Below are positions 1 to 8,997 of a stretch of DNA of 60,723 bases, one piece after another. The position numbers and the translations under genes were made by a program. The number at the start of each line of letters is the position of its first letter. The first letter of the stretch is position 1. The stretch is from Chthonomonadaceae bacterium. GTDB taxonomy: Bacteria; Armatimonadota; Chthonomonadetes; Chthonomonadales; Chthonomonadaceae. Location of the stretch: the NCBI GenBank assembly GCA_027450145.1, contig DAIDKH010000018.1, positions 1 to 60,723 on the forward strand, written 5' to 3'. The notes below the pieces were generated by a model that saw nothing but the letters and a program-made list of their open reading frames with translations, was not told the DNA's origin and searched no databases.

Positions 1-137
1 TTGTAAGGGGATTGACACTACCTGCGGCGCCAACGTATAATAGCGTAGCTGCCGCAAGGCGGTGTCACGGCCGCTTGTTCCCTTGGTTCCGCAAAGACTT
101 GGGGGAACAGGCGGCTTTGGTTTTATCAGGGGGAAAT

Positions 138-932
138 TCAGCGCTGTTTCAACAGCAGCATGATGCCTCCCGACATGCGCAGCAAACTCTGCTGCGACAG
201 CGTTACCGGCGCCAGTGCATTAGGATCCCACACCGTCGCTGTGGCGTGCGCTCCTTTGCCATGCATGCTGAACACCGCAATGTAGTGATCTCCATTTACC
301 CACGCAATGGCGGGCATGGGAAGTTTGCTGTAACCCTGCCGGCTCGCCTGCACTGCAAGCGGTTTAAACCCGGCTGCCCTGGCGGCACGTACCATGCCGG
401 CCATGCTGGTGCCGTGCTGGTTGGTGCGGCCCACTCTCTCTAGCACGTGCAGCGATACCGCAGGCATGCGCAGGTACTTGCACACCAGGCGAATGGCACG
501 AGGACCGCAGCTGTCGTAGTGATCTAAAGTGAGTGCAGAATAAAGATTTGCCGGCCGCGGCAACGGCCTGGCAAACGGCCTAACGGGGTGCGGTATGCAG
601 CGTTGCTCCTGCCCAGCAAGCCATGCAGACTGCACTGCGGTAAGCCCGCCGTTGGCGGATTGGCTGGCAGCTAGCTGCTTCAGCTCGCCCAACGCCTTGC
701 CGTACTCGTTATGCTTGCAGTAACCGGAAGCTGTGCGAAAGTAGACTGTGTTCTGCAGCTGCTCAATTTGCCGTAGCGAATTGGCGGGCGAACTGGCGGG
801 GGTGAGCGTACCGGCATCTGCCTTTGGCACTGGCTGCGAATGGCACCCAGCTAGCAGTACTGCCACAAAACAGTTAATAGCAATCACATGGGTGGGGGCA
901 ATACACTTCCTAAATTGTTGACATCTCAGCAT
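138..932 (-). CDS. C39-like cysteine peptidase lipoprotein
   Basis: Probable exported lipoprotein with a papain-like C39-type domain. The N-terminus has basic residues, a short hydrophobic stretch and a lipobox (VLLAGC, Cys30). The C-terminal half carries a C39-like signature: DSCGPRAIR with Cys142, a His in GDHYIAVF (His216) and an Asp in VWDPN (Asp236), in the order expected for the Cys-His-Asp triad. The start at 932 is chosen because GAGGA lies 8 nt upstream; the frame is open further but those starts lack a ribosome site. C39 domains cleave leader peptides in bacteriocin exporters, but there is no ABC transporter here, so the substrate is unknown. It stands alone, facing away from the next operon. 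Confidence 0.7.
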   Translation of the reverse strand: MLRCQQFRKCIAPTHVIAINCFVAVLLAGCHSQPVPKADAGTLTPASSPANSLRQIEQLQNTVYFRTASGYCKHNEYGKALGELKQLAASQSANGGLTAVQSAWLAGQEQRCIPHPVRPFARPLPRPANLYSALTLDHYDSCGPRAIRLVCKYLRMPAVSLHVLERVGRTNQHGTSMAGMVRAARAAGFKPLAVQASRQGYSKLPMPAIAWVNGDHYIAVFSMHGKGAHATATVWDPNALAPVTLSQQSLLRMSGGIMLLLKQR

Positions 933-1369
933 TAGGCACGTCCTCACAGGTTTCAACAATGCGCGCAGGCATAACTTCATGGCGTATGCCTTTAACCGTA
1001 TTGCATTCATCTTAACAGATTTGCAAGACAGTGCCAACACTCCAGAGCGCGATTTAATGGCAAAAATTCAAATATTTTAAACATTTTTAGCTTAGCAACT
1101 ACCGAAACTTACTTTCCGCCGCACGCAGTCCAAATCACGGCAAATCCTTAAGAAACGCACGAAATCATGTTGAGCTGCGGATACCTTATGCCAGTCGCGC
1201 TTAAAAATTTGTGGTATCACGCCTTCAGGCAACTATGGGGCAACGCGCAGACGGTGCTCGTGAATAATGAGAGCCATTTTGGGTAGTTGCCATTATATCC
1301 AGGCAGGAATTCCAGTAGCGTTCGGCGTAATGGCACACGTGTACAATGTGGACAGGAGGTTGAAAGACC

Positions 1370-2137
1370 ATGCTTGATGATGCTCAGGTTGATCAGTTTA
1401 ACCGGGACGGATTTCTACTTGTTAAAGGCTTGCTATCCAAGGCGGATGCAGCCGTATATCGTAAGGCAGGGCACGAACTCATAGAGCGCCTGGCCGCTCA
1501 TTCGGATATGGACGCAACGTGGGGCAGTGCACGCGAAAGCGTAGACGGGGCAGCCAAGACCAAGCTACTGCATTGCCACGACGTGCAGTTCTACGATGCG
1601 GTTTTCACCAAACTCATCTGCAGCGATGCGTTTACACTTGCGGCCTCCCGAGTCATGGGTACTCCCAATGTTCAGTTGCATCACACGAAGATGTTCATAA
1701 AACCACCGGAAAAGGGAAGTCCCTTCCCAATGCACCAGGATCAGCCTTACTTTCCTCACGATCGCGATACCATGATCGCGGCCATTATGCATTTCGACGA
1801 TGCACCAGTGGAGAAGGGGTGTGTGCGTGTAGTGCCAGGCAGCCATAAGCTTGGCGCACTTCAGCATAGCTCAGAAGGCGGGTGGCACCTGCCATTTGCC
1901 GATTATCCTCTCGAAAGCGCCGTCCCCTGCCCCGCCGAGGCTGGTGATGTGCTTTTCTTTAGCTATCTCACTATTCATGGTTCGGGTATAAATGTAAGCA
2001 ACGAGGCGCGCACTACTCTACTAGTGCAGATGCGCGATCCGGAAGACAATCCAACCATAAAAACGCACATTTCACGAGGACAGGGCATGATGCTGCGCGG
2101 TATAAACCCGGCAGGAATACCAGAAGGACCTAAATGA
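1370..2137 (+). CDS. Phytanoyl-CoA dioxygenase (PhyH) family protein
   Basis: Fe(II)/2-oxoglutarate-dependent oxygenase of the PhyH family. The double-stranded beta-helix iron ligands are visible: HxD in PMHQDQPYFP (His122, Asp124) and a distal His in TIHGSGIN (His203), followed by Arg214 suited to binding 2-oxoglutarate. Length 255 aa is normal for bacterial members. AGGAGG lies 10 nt before the ATG. The stop overlaps the next start in ATGA, so it heads a translationally coupled operon with an M24 peptidase and aroA. The substrate is unknown; most bacterial PhyH proteins are not phytanoyl-CoA hydroxylases. Confidence 0.85.
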   Translation: MLDDAQVDQFNRDGFLLVKGLLSKADAAVYRKAGHELIERLAAHSDMDATWGSARESVDGAAKTKLLHCHDVQFYDAVFTKLICSDAFTLAASRVMGTPNVQLHHTKMFIKPPEKGSPFPMHQDQPYFPHDRDTMIAAIMHFDDAPVEKGCVRVVPGSHKLGALQHSSEGGWHLPFADYPLESAVPCPAEAGDVLFFSYLTIHGSGINVSNEARTTLLVQMRDPEDNPTIKTHISRGQGMMLRGINPAGIPEGPK

Positions 2138-3477
2138 TTCCCGTAACAGCCAATGCTGGTTCACCTCATGCAGATGAAAAGGGGCTGCTCCCACCTCCCC
2201 ATCCGTTGGACGGTTTTACGCAGCAGGAATTTATCATGCGACGCGCTGGCCTGCGTCAGCGTTTCCCTGCCGATGTCATAATCTTGCAGGGAAACGTGGA
2301 AAGCCCGGGCAGTAACGTATTGCCATACCGGCAGAATTCCACCTTCTTTTACTATACCGGCGTAGACACTCCCGGCGCATCCATGGTCCTGCTGCCAGGC
2401 GGCTTTTCTGCCGCCACAGGGCTACGGGGACTACAGCCAGACCTTCAGGAGTTCCTTTTTCTACCTGATCGCAATGCGGTTACCGAAACGTGGACCGGAC
2501 CCAAGCTGGGCCCCGGTTCGCTAACCGAGGAGCTAACCGGGTTTCAGAAGTGCCTTAGCAGCAATAGTTTGTGGAGTGCAGTAACGGGCTGGCTAAAGCA
2601 GTGCCCGCGTGTTGCCCTGCTGGCACCGTTTGGCGCGGGTTCAAATGTCACCCCGGAGTTTCAACTCCTAAGCCGTCTGCGCGATATAGCACCCGTAGCA
2701 TCCTTTCAGGACATCTCGGCAGCGGTAGCTAATCAAAGAATCATTAAATCGCCTGCGGAAGTAGAACGTATGGAGCGAGCCGCAAGCATTACGATGGCGG
2801 CACAGCACGCGGCACGAGCGGTAATTCACAAAGGCGACGGACGCAACGAATGCGAAGTGGAAGCTGCAGTGATGCAGGCATTCTACAGCCGCGGCGCTGC
2901 CGCCGCATTTGCTCCCATTATTGGGAGTGGGGAGCGAGCCACTGTTCTGCACTACGACCAGAACAACCAATCCATGGTTCAGGGTAATTCTGTTGTTGTA
3001 GACATAGGAGCACTTCTTGGCCACTACTGTGGTGATATTACTCGCACCTATGCCGTAGGCGGTCAATGGTCCACGCGTCACCGGGAAATAGCTGCGCTGG
3101 TGCTTGCGGCCCATCACCACGTAGTGAATTCGTTCAAGCTGGGGGAAGATACCGTCGAAACATTTGCGGAGAAGTGCAAATCGTTCTATAGAGAGTCACC
3201 GTTGAGGTCCAAGAAATCGGATGGTACTGAGGCAACCATGGACAACTTCTTGCCTCATGGTATATCCCATCACCTTGGCCTCGATGTCCACGACGTTCAT
3301 TCATCGGTTAACTGGACACAGCCGCTAACCCCCGGCTGTGTGGTGACAATTGAACCCGGTCTCTATCTGCCGATGGAGGGCATTGGTGTGCGCCTGGAGA
3401 ACGACTACCTCATTACAGAGCAGGGCATGAGATGCCTCGCTGAACCTCTACCCCAAAGCGTTGACGAGCTGCCATGA
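2134..3477 (+). CDS. Xaa-Pro aminopeptidase (M24 family)
   Basis: Cytosolic metallopeptidase predicted to remove N-terminal residues preceding proline. It has an N-terminal creatinase-like domain (about residues 25-200) and a C-terminal pita-bread domain. Metal-ligand motifs of M24B are visible: VVVDIGALLGHYCGDITRTY (two Asp), HGISHHLGLDVHD (His), TIEPGLYLP (Glu) and a final Glu in VRLENDYLI. Length 447 aa fits PepP-like enzymes. It overlaps the PhyH stop and the aroA start by 4 nt each (ATGA), implying coupled translation. No signal peptide is seen. Confidence 0.92.
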   Translation: MIPVTANAGSPHADEKGLLPPPHPLDGFTQQEFIMRRAGLRQRFPADVIILQGNVESPGSNVLPYRQNSTFFYYTGVDTPGASMVLLPGGFSAATGLRGLQPDLQEFLFLPDRNAVTETWTGPKLGPGSLTEELTGFQKCLSSNSLWSAVTGWLKQCPRVALLAPFGAGSNVTPEFQLLSRLRDIAPVASFQDISAAVANQRIIKSPAEVERMERAASITMAAQHAARAVIHKGDGRNECEVEAAVMQAFYSRGAAAAFAPIIGSGERATVLHYDQNNQSMVQGNSVVVDIGALLGHYCGDITRTYAVGGQWSTRHREIAALVLAAHHHVVNSFKLGEDTVETFAEKCKSFYRESPLRSKKSDGTEATMDNFLPHGISHHLGLDVHDVHSSVNWTQPLTPGCVVTIEPGLYLPMEGIGVRLENDYLITEQGMRCLAEPLPQSVDELP

Positions 3478-4763
3478 GCCTGTATAAGGTGAACCCTTTG
3501 GAAGGGTCTGTGAATGCTGTAATTCGGGTGCCAGGCTCAAAATCCATCACCAACCGCGCCTTGATACTGGGTGCTTTGGCAAATGGCTCCTCTACCATAA
3601 CCGGTGCGCTGGAGAGTGAAGACACCCAGGTAATGACGGAGGCACTACGCGCGTTAGGTTTTTCAATTGATGTTGATGGCTCCGGCGCAATCACTGTGCA
3701 AGGACGGGGAGGAGTTGTTCCAGCAAATACTGCTTCTCTTAATCTGTCTAATTCTGGAACATCCATCCGCTTCTTGGCTGCGCTCTGTTCCTTGGGCCAC
3801 GGCACATACCACCTTGATGGCACGGCAAGAATGCGCGAACGGCCGCAGGGCCCACTTCTTAACGGGCTGCAGCAGTTGGGTGTACATGCGTTTTCACCGG
3901 CCGGCACGGGCTGTCCTCCCCTGGAAATTGAGACTACAGGCTGGAAGCACGGCGAATGTGAGCTGGATGCAACAGCCAGCAGCCAGTTTATAAGCGCTCT
4001 TTTGATGGCAGCGCCATGTGCGGCTAGGAGCGTGCAAATCACAGCCAACGAGAGGTTTCGACCTCTTTACGTAGAAATCACCACGCAGATGATGCGTCAA
4101 TGGGGCATTAATGTCACAAACACCAACGGACATACGTGGCGGATAGAGAATGGACAACATTATGTGCCTATGCCTGCCTACCAGGTAGAACCAGATGCTT
4201 CTAGCGCCTCCTATTTCTTCGCTGCAGCAGCACTCACCGGAGGATCGGTGATAGTAAGCCAACTGCACAACCACGCGTTGCAAGGTGATATCCGATTCGC
4301 AACGGAAATCCTCCCTGCCATGGGTTGCACCACGGTTGAAACTGCGGAAGGGCTTAGGGTCACCGGGCCGCCTACATCCTGTTTGCACGGTATCGATGTC
4401 GACATGTCACTGATCTCGGACACAAGCCTTACTCTGGCAGCCCTCGCCCCATTTGCAGACGGACCCACCAGGGTACGCGGCATAGCCCACAGCAGACTGC
4501 AAGAGTGTGACCGCATTCATGCGGCCGTTACGGAGGTGCGCAAACTGGGAGCCGTTGCGGAAGAGTATGAGGACGGATGGCAAATTTGGCCGTCAGACAG
4601 TCTCCACGGGGCGACCATCGAAACCTACAACGACCACCGGGTCGCAATGAGCTTTGCATTGGCAGGTCTCAGAATACCCGGCGTTAATATCTTGAACCCA
4701 TCCTGTACCGCCAAAACCTTTCCAGGGTACTGGCAAACATTAGAACAGCTGTGTTCGTCCTAG
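3474..4763 (+). CDS. aroA: 3-phosphoshikimate 1-carboxyvinyltransferase (EPSP synthase)
   Basis: Sixth step of the shikimate pathway: shikimate-3-phosphate plus PEP gives EPSP. Hallmarks in order: PGSKSITNRALILGAL near the N-terminus, NSGTSIRFLAAL, DGTARMRERPQGPL, the catalytic-loop segment LQECDRIHAA and the C-terminal NDHRVAMSFALAGL. Length 429 aa is standard. It is the last gene of the coupled phyH-peptidase-aroA operon, an uncommon partnership since aroA usually sits with other aro genes or cmk. No terminator hairpin is obvious in the 170 bp that follow. Confidence 0.97.
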   Translation: MSLYKVNPLEGSVNAVIRVPGSKSITNRALILGALANGSSTITGALESEDTQVMTEALRALGFSIDVDGSGAITVQGRGGVVPANTASLNLSNSGTSIRFLAALCSLGHGTYHLDGTARMRERPQGPLLNGLQQLGVHAFSPAGTGCPPLEIETTGWKHGECELDATASSQFISALLMAAPCAARSVQITANERFRPLYVEITTQMMRQWGINVTNTNGHTWRIENGQHYVPMPAYQVEPDASSASYFFAAAALTGGSVIVSQLHNHALQGDIRFATEILPAMGCTTVETAEGLRVTGPPTSCLHGIDVDMSLISDTSLTLAALAPFADGPTRVRGIAHSRLQECDRIHAAVTEVRKLGAVAEEYEDGWQIWPSDSLHGATIETYNDHRVAMSFALAGLRIPGVNILNPSCTAKTFPGYWQTLEQLCSS

Positions 4764-4936
4764 ATCAAAGCGGATAAAGCGTACCCCGCCGAAAACGGCT
4801 GCACGCGCAATTGAGAGGTGCAGGGTACCGGGCTGAAGAAGGTGGACTAAACCTGCGCCTATTCCAAATTAGAGAACGAAACGCCGTGGATCACCCCGCG
4901 CGATTCTTAGTATTGCACACGCGCTTATCTATCAAC

Positions 4937-5536
4937 CTACGGCAACGACTTCTGGGTAAACGGCGCAGCAGTGGAGCCTCCCAGCAGCGGCCAGCTCAAT
5001 CGCGCTCTCCCTGTAACCGTAATTCTACCTGGCTCACACTCAATAGACTCCAGGAAAACCGGTACTGGTAATTTGTTCAGGTCGATTGCCATCAGATGTT
5101 GACTAATCGCATCAACGATGAAGGAGGGCATCGACACACCCATCTGAGCGTCTTTGAAATCAAAATGGATTTTGACGCCGTTCTCTATTCTGGGTACACA
5201 TTCTACAACAAAAGGAAGTCGCAGAATGCTCTTGACATAGGTACCATGAACCCTCAGCTTCCCGGTGAGCACCACTATGGAGACATCCTTTGCGGGCACC
5301 TTGTCTGCATTCTCCCTTAAAAGCAGATTTACATGCGGTTCAGTCATCATCACCCGAAATTGCGATTCTTTCACATCAGCCGCCGGCTGCGTACCTGCAG
5401 CGCCCGGGCCAGCCGCATGAATGCCAGCAAAATCTAGATGGACCTCATCGATCACCAGGCCGTAGGGCAGTTGCACCTGATTGAAAGTGAGATGCGCTTT
5501 GTCCACATCAACAGTCGGATTCTGAGGTATCTGCAT
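4937..5536 (-). CDS. DUF2993 / LmeA-like phospholipid-binding domain protein
   Basis: Protein of 199 aa resembling the DUF2993 (LmeA) family. The pattern is repeated beta-strands ending in short hydrophobic runs, with the C-terminal EPGRITVTGRARL typical of these proteins, which adopt a TULIP-like lipid-binding fold. No signal peptide is apparent at this start; AAGGGGAG sits about 6 nt upstream, supporting it. Family members are linked to envelope lipid handling in actinobacteria and occur in cyanobacteria; the role here is unknown. Convergent with aroA. Confidence 0.6.
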   Translation of the reverse strand: MQIPQNPTVDVDKAHLTFNQVQLPYGLVIDEVHLDFAGIHAAGPGAAGTQPAADVKESQFRVMMTEPHVNLLLRENADKVPAKDVSIVVLTGKLRVHGTYVKSILRLPFVVECVPRIENGVKIHFDFKDAQMGVSMPSFIVDAISQHLMAIDLNKLPVPVFLESIECEPGRITVTGRARLSWPLLGGSTAAPFTQKSLP

Positions 5537-5673
5537 AGAAAACTCCCCTTATCGTAAGTCTCACCATCTTGGGGGCCCGGCCTACAATGATGACGGACCG
5601 TACATCCATTCCGTTTCCTGGCTGAGTACCGCTGTCACGCGGTACGGCGTTCGCTTGCGCCCGCATGGTAGTT

Positions 5674-6090
5674 CTAAACGTTTCGCAGCAGATACACGGC
5701 CAGAACAACACCAACCGCCAGTACTGCGCCAGCGAGCAACATGTCTAGAAAATAGGATGGCGCGTAGCTGTCCGCATCTATTTGCCTGCCAGTTTGCTGA
5801 AAGCGAGCAAATCCCAAAACCGCCATCAATGCCCCCGCAGAAACTAGAAAAATACCAGCAGCAGCGGTATAGCCACTAGAATGCGTGGAGGCTGGTACCT
5901 TTGATAAGCCTGATTTTTCCAGAACGTACGACAGTTTTTTTATGAACAGGGCGAACTTCTCTACAACGAATCCGAACGCCATGACACCAATGCTGGTGCG
6001 AATCCAGGCAAGGTACGTGCGCTCGTTCGCCAGGTGATCGGACGTGTGGCGAGACACCGAGCCGGTTTGTTGTTTATTCTCATCCGTCAC
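5674..6090 (-). CDS. DUF202 (YidH-like) inner-membrane protein
   Basis: Small membrane protein of the DUF202 family. The signature HLANERTYLAWIRTSIG is followed by three hydrophobic segments (roughly FGFVVEKFALFI, AAAGIFLVSAGALMAVLGF and LLAGAVLAVGVVLAVYLL). A GTG start at 6090 is preferred because GAGG lies 9 nt upstream; an upstream in-frame GTG at 6150 would add 20 residues with no ribosome site. Function of the family is not established. Monocistronic as far as can be seen. Confidence 0.8.
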   Translation of the reverse strand: MTDENKQQTGSVSRHTSDHLANERTYLAWIRTSIGVMAFGFVVEKFALFIKKLSYVLEKSGLSKVPASTHSSGYTAAAGIFLVSAGALMAVLGFARFQQTGRQIDADSYAPSYFLDMLLAGAVLAVGVVLAVYLLRNV

Positions 6091-6200
6091 CGAATAGTCC
6101 TCGCCGTCGCGGTACTGCCAACTCCATGCTGACAAAAATGCGTCAGCCACCGAAACGATTGCGGCGCGGTTGGCAAGTGGCAGATTGATTTCTACGTCTT

Positions 6201-7847
6201 TTAATCGGCCGCCAGGGTGTCGTCTACAATCTGTTGCGCCTCGGAGAGGATCATTTGCAGGTGCTCTTGCCCCTTCAGACTCTCGGCGTAGATCTTATAG
6301 ATGTCCTCTGTTCCGGAAGGTCGAGCGGCAAACCATCCGTTTGCCGTCTCTACCTTAATTCCACCAATAGGCTTGTCGTTTCCAGGTGCGTTACTCAAAA
6401 TTCGCACAATGGCGTCACCGGCGAGTGTTGTAGAAGTGATTTGCGACGGGTTAAGCTTCGCAAGCCTCGTCTTCTGCGCCGCCGTAGCCTTGGCCTCCAC
6501 TCGTTCATAGGCAGCTTCCCCAAACTCGCTTGCAAGTTCCTTGTAAATGTCGCCTGGGTCTCGTCCGGTTTTTGCCGTGATTTCTGCCGAGAGTAGGGCA
6601 GGAATTAATCCATCTTTATCGGTAGACCACACTGTACCATCACGCCGCAGGAAGGAGGCACCCGCGCTCTCCTCGCCGCCAAACGCGATAGAACCATCAA
6701 GCAAGCCCTCTACAAACCACTTGAAGCCCACGGGAACCTCGCAAAGCCCACGTCCAAGCTTCGTTGCAACACGGTCTATCATTAGCGTACTTACAACAGT
6801 CTTGCCTATTGCAGATCTTGCCGGCCAGTTGGGACGGTGCTGAAATAGATAGTAAATTGCAGCTGTTAGATAGTGGTTGGGAGAAAGCAACCCCTGACTG
6901 TTGGTCACTATTCCGTGTCGGTCGTGATCTGGATCACAGGCGAAGGCAATGTCGAAACCGCCCCGCAGACCAATGAGGCTGTGCATGGCATAGGGAGACG
7001 ATGGGTCCATCCGAATGCGGCCATCCCAGTCTACGGTCATAAATCTGAACGTAGTATCCACTAACTTATTAACTACTGTAAGATTGAGCCGGTACTCCTC
7101 TGCAATTGCCTCCCAGTACCTAACCCCAGCGCCACCCAAAGGATCAACCGCCATGCGAATCTGGGAGTCGCGCAGCAGGTCCATGTCTATAACGTTGGGT
7201 AAGTCCACAACGTACTCGTGAAGATAATCGAATGAGTGCGTCGTATCAGCTGCCAGGGCCTTACGGTAGGTTATCCTCCTAACATCCTTCAGGCCATCGG
7301 CAAGTATGGCGTTTGCACGGTTCTGTATCCATCCAGTTACATTGGTGTCTGCGGGTCCACCATTAGGAGTGTTGTATTTGAAACCGCCGTCCTCTGGGGG
7401 ATTGTGTGAAGGTGTAATTACAATTCCATCCGCCAACTCGCTGCTAAGGCCTCGGTTGTGTACTAAGATTGCACGTGATACAGCCGGCGTCGGCGTGTAA
7501 CCACCCTCAGCAGCCACCATTACCTCCACTTCATTGGCGGCTAAAACCTCCAGCGCACAGGCAAATGCGGGTTCCGAGAGCGCGTGAGTATCTATTCCTA
7601 TGAATAGTGGGCCAGTTATTCCGCTTACAGTACGGTATTCGCAAATGGCCTGGGTAATTGCAATGACATGGTTCTCGTTAAATGTGGTGCGGAGGGAAGA
7701 ACCCCTGTGACCTGAGGTTCCAAATGAGACTCTCTGCCCGGAATCGTTCGCGTCGGGTACTTCGCAATAGAACGAATTGACCAGTTTAGCAATGTTGGTC
7801 AGCATTTCAGGTGGCGCCGGTTTGCCAGCCAATGGGCTAATATTCAT
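6201..7847 (-). CDS. pgm: Phosphoglucomutase (alpha-D-glucose-specific)
   Basis: Interconverts glucose-1-phosphate and glucose-6-phosphate, feeding glycogen and nucleotide-sugar synthesis. The phosphoserine loop TPSHNPPEDGGFKYN, the metal-binding loop CDPDHDRHG, the sugar-binding GGEESAGASF and the C-terminal phosphate-binding ARPSGTEDIYKIY are all present in the usual order. About 548 aa matches the E. coli Pgm type. The ATG at 7847 is chosen over the GTG two codons upstream because GGAAGG is then 9 nt away. Confidence 0.97.
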   Translation of the reverse strand: MNISPLAGKPAPPEMLTNIAKLVNSFYCEVPDANDSGQRVSFGTSGHRGSSLRTTFNENHVIAITQAICEYRTVSGITGPLFIGIDTHALSEPAFACALEVLAANEVEVMVAAEGGYTPTPAVSRAILVHNRGLSSELADGIVITPSHNPPEDGGFKYNTPNGGPADTNVTGWIQNRANAILADGLKDVRRITYRKALAADTTHSFDYLHEYVVDLPNVIDMDLLRDSQIRMAVDPLGGAGVRYWEAIAEEYRLNLTVVNKLVDTTFRFMTVDWDGRIRMDPSSPYAMHSLIGLRGGFDIAFACDPDHDRHGIVTNSQGLLSPNHYLTAAIYYLFQHRPNWPARSAIGKTVVSTLMIDRVATKLGRGLCEVPVGFKWFVEGLLDGSIAFGGEESAGASFLRRDGTVWSTDKDGLIPALLSAEITAKTGRDPGDIYKELASEFGEAAYERVEAKATAAQKTRLAKLNPSQITSTTLAGDAIVRILSNAPGNDKPIGGIKVETANGWFAARPSGTEDIYKIYAESLKGQEHLQMILSEAQQIVDDTLAAD

Positions 7848-8196
7848 TAACACTTACCTTCCAGGGTGTAAATAAAATCCCTGGTCCGATCAGCGGAGCC
7901 GGGATGTTCCGTACGAATATATTACTACACTCTGACGCAACATCGGGCAGATTAACGGTATGTATGGTGACATAGCACGGTGCATGGTGCAGAATAGGAA
8001 GTTATCGTACGACGATAATCCACCGCCAAAACTGTTAAAGTTTCTTGTTTTAATTATGGTAAATGGGAGTCCGTACGGTGTCACAACGAATGGTGTATTC
8101 TGTGTGAATAAACTGAAGCCAATTTAGCACAAAAGCGCACGGGTATAATATCCGTACGGTGCTGGTCGAGTTCCAGCCACATCAAAAGGAAATGCA
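7848..8196. other. Intergenic region with CCGTACGGTG repeats
   Basis: Divergent intergenic region between pgm and the LolA-like gene. It contains two copies of TCCGTACGGTG (about 8071-8081 and 8150-8160), each built on the palindrome CCGTACGG, plus related CGTAC words near 7914 and 8007. The second copy lies just after a TATAAT (about 8145-8150) that could be the -10 of the downstream operon, so it may be an operator over the transcription start. No coding sequence is convincing here. Confidence 0.35.
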
Positions 8197-8973
8197 ATGC
8201 AGTTTCATCACAAAACGACTACTGGTTTGGCAGCATTGTGCTGCGTACTTGCATTGGGGATCTCCGTGCCCAAACCGGCGAATGCGGCGCCCATTAGCCC
8301 CAACATACAGTCGTATGTAAACCACGGGCTCATAGATTTCAGCGCCTATATGCACCTGGTGCGTTATGATGCCGCGGCAGGTCGCCGGATTAACAAAGAT
8401 TTCGGCCTGATCTACGAGTGGATGAGGAAATCTCACAGCGATCTCCTACTACGTTTTCGCCTTCCCGATATGATGCGCATTGACGGCAGATTTGGTGCCG
8501 CCACAGGTATCTATATCGTTAACTCCACCGCGCAGGATGTCAGGCTCAGCGTGGGGCTCAACGTGCGTACAGACCTGTCAAAAACTCCGGGTAAACGCAA
8601 AACCCTGCTCGACATGGGCCTTCTGTCTGAAGACTACCTAAGCTACACAGAGGCGAAGTTCATGGGTGCACGCCCATATGAAGGCAAGATGTGTGCTGTA
8701 TTTAACATAAGCTACCGTGACAAATCGCTGGACACTTCGCATCGCCTTGTATGGATTGATCCTGAGACCAAAATAACAGTAAAGCGTGAGGAGTTTAGCC
8801 AGCAGGGCAAATTACGTTCCATTTGGTATTACAGGAAGCCAAAAGAGGTTGCACCTAACCTCTGGATGCCGTCCATCATTGAAATTGATGACAACCAGGG
8901 CAACTTGGCTGGCGAAACCGAGTACCGCGACGTAAAGGTAAACATTCCTATGTCCTTAGACTTGTTTAAATAG
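8197..8973 (+). CDS. Exported LolA-like outer-membrane lipoprotein-sorting family protein
   Basis: Secreted protein of 258 aa. A Sec signal peptide (basic start, hydrophobic core, cleavage near ANAAP, residue about 31) precedes a beta-rich domain typical of LolA/LolB-like proteins: LLRFRLPDMMRIDG, then HRLVWIDPETKITVKREEF and a final ETEYRDVKVNIPM. These folds bind lipids or lipoproteins in the periplasm. Ribosome site AAAGGAA lies 7 nt before the ATG. It is followed after 24 nt by a DUF697-type gene. The layout resembles the roughly 300-aa proteins of the 49-60 kb array, though direct sequence similarity is low. Confidence 0.65.
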   Translation: MQFHHKTTTGLAALCCVLALGISVPKPANAAPISPNIQSYVNHGLIDFSAYMHLVRYDAAAGRRINKDFGLIYEWMRKSHSDLLLRFRLPDMMRIDGRFGAATGIYIVNSTAQDVRLSVGLNVRTDLSKTPGKRKTLLDMGLLSEDYLSYTEAKFMGARPYEGKMCAVFNISYRDKSLDTSHRLVWIDPETKITVKREEFSQQGKLRSIWYYRKPKEVAPNLWMPSIIEIDDNQGNLAGETEYRDVKVNIPMSLDLFK

Positions 8974-8997
8974 CATCGATGCGTTAAGGAGCAGCCC

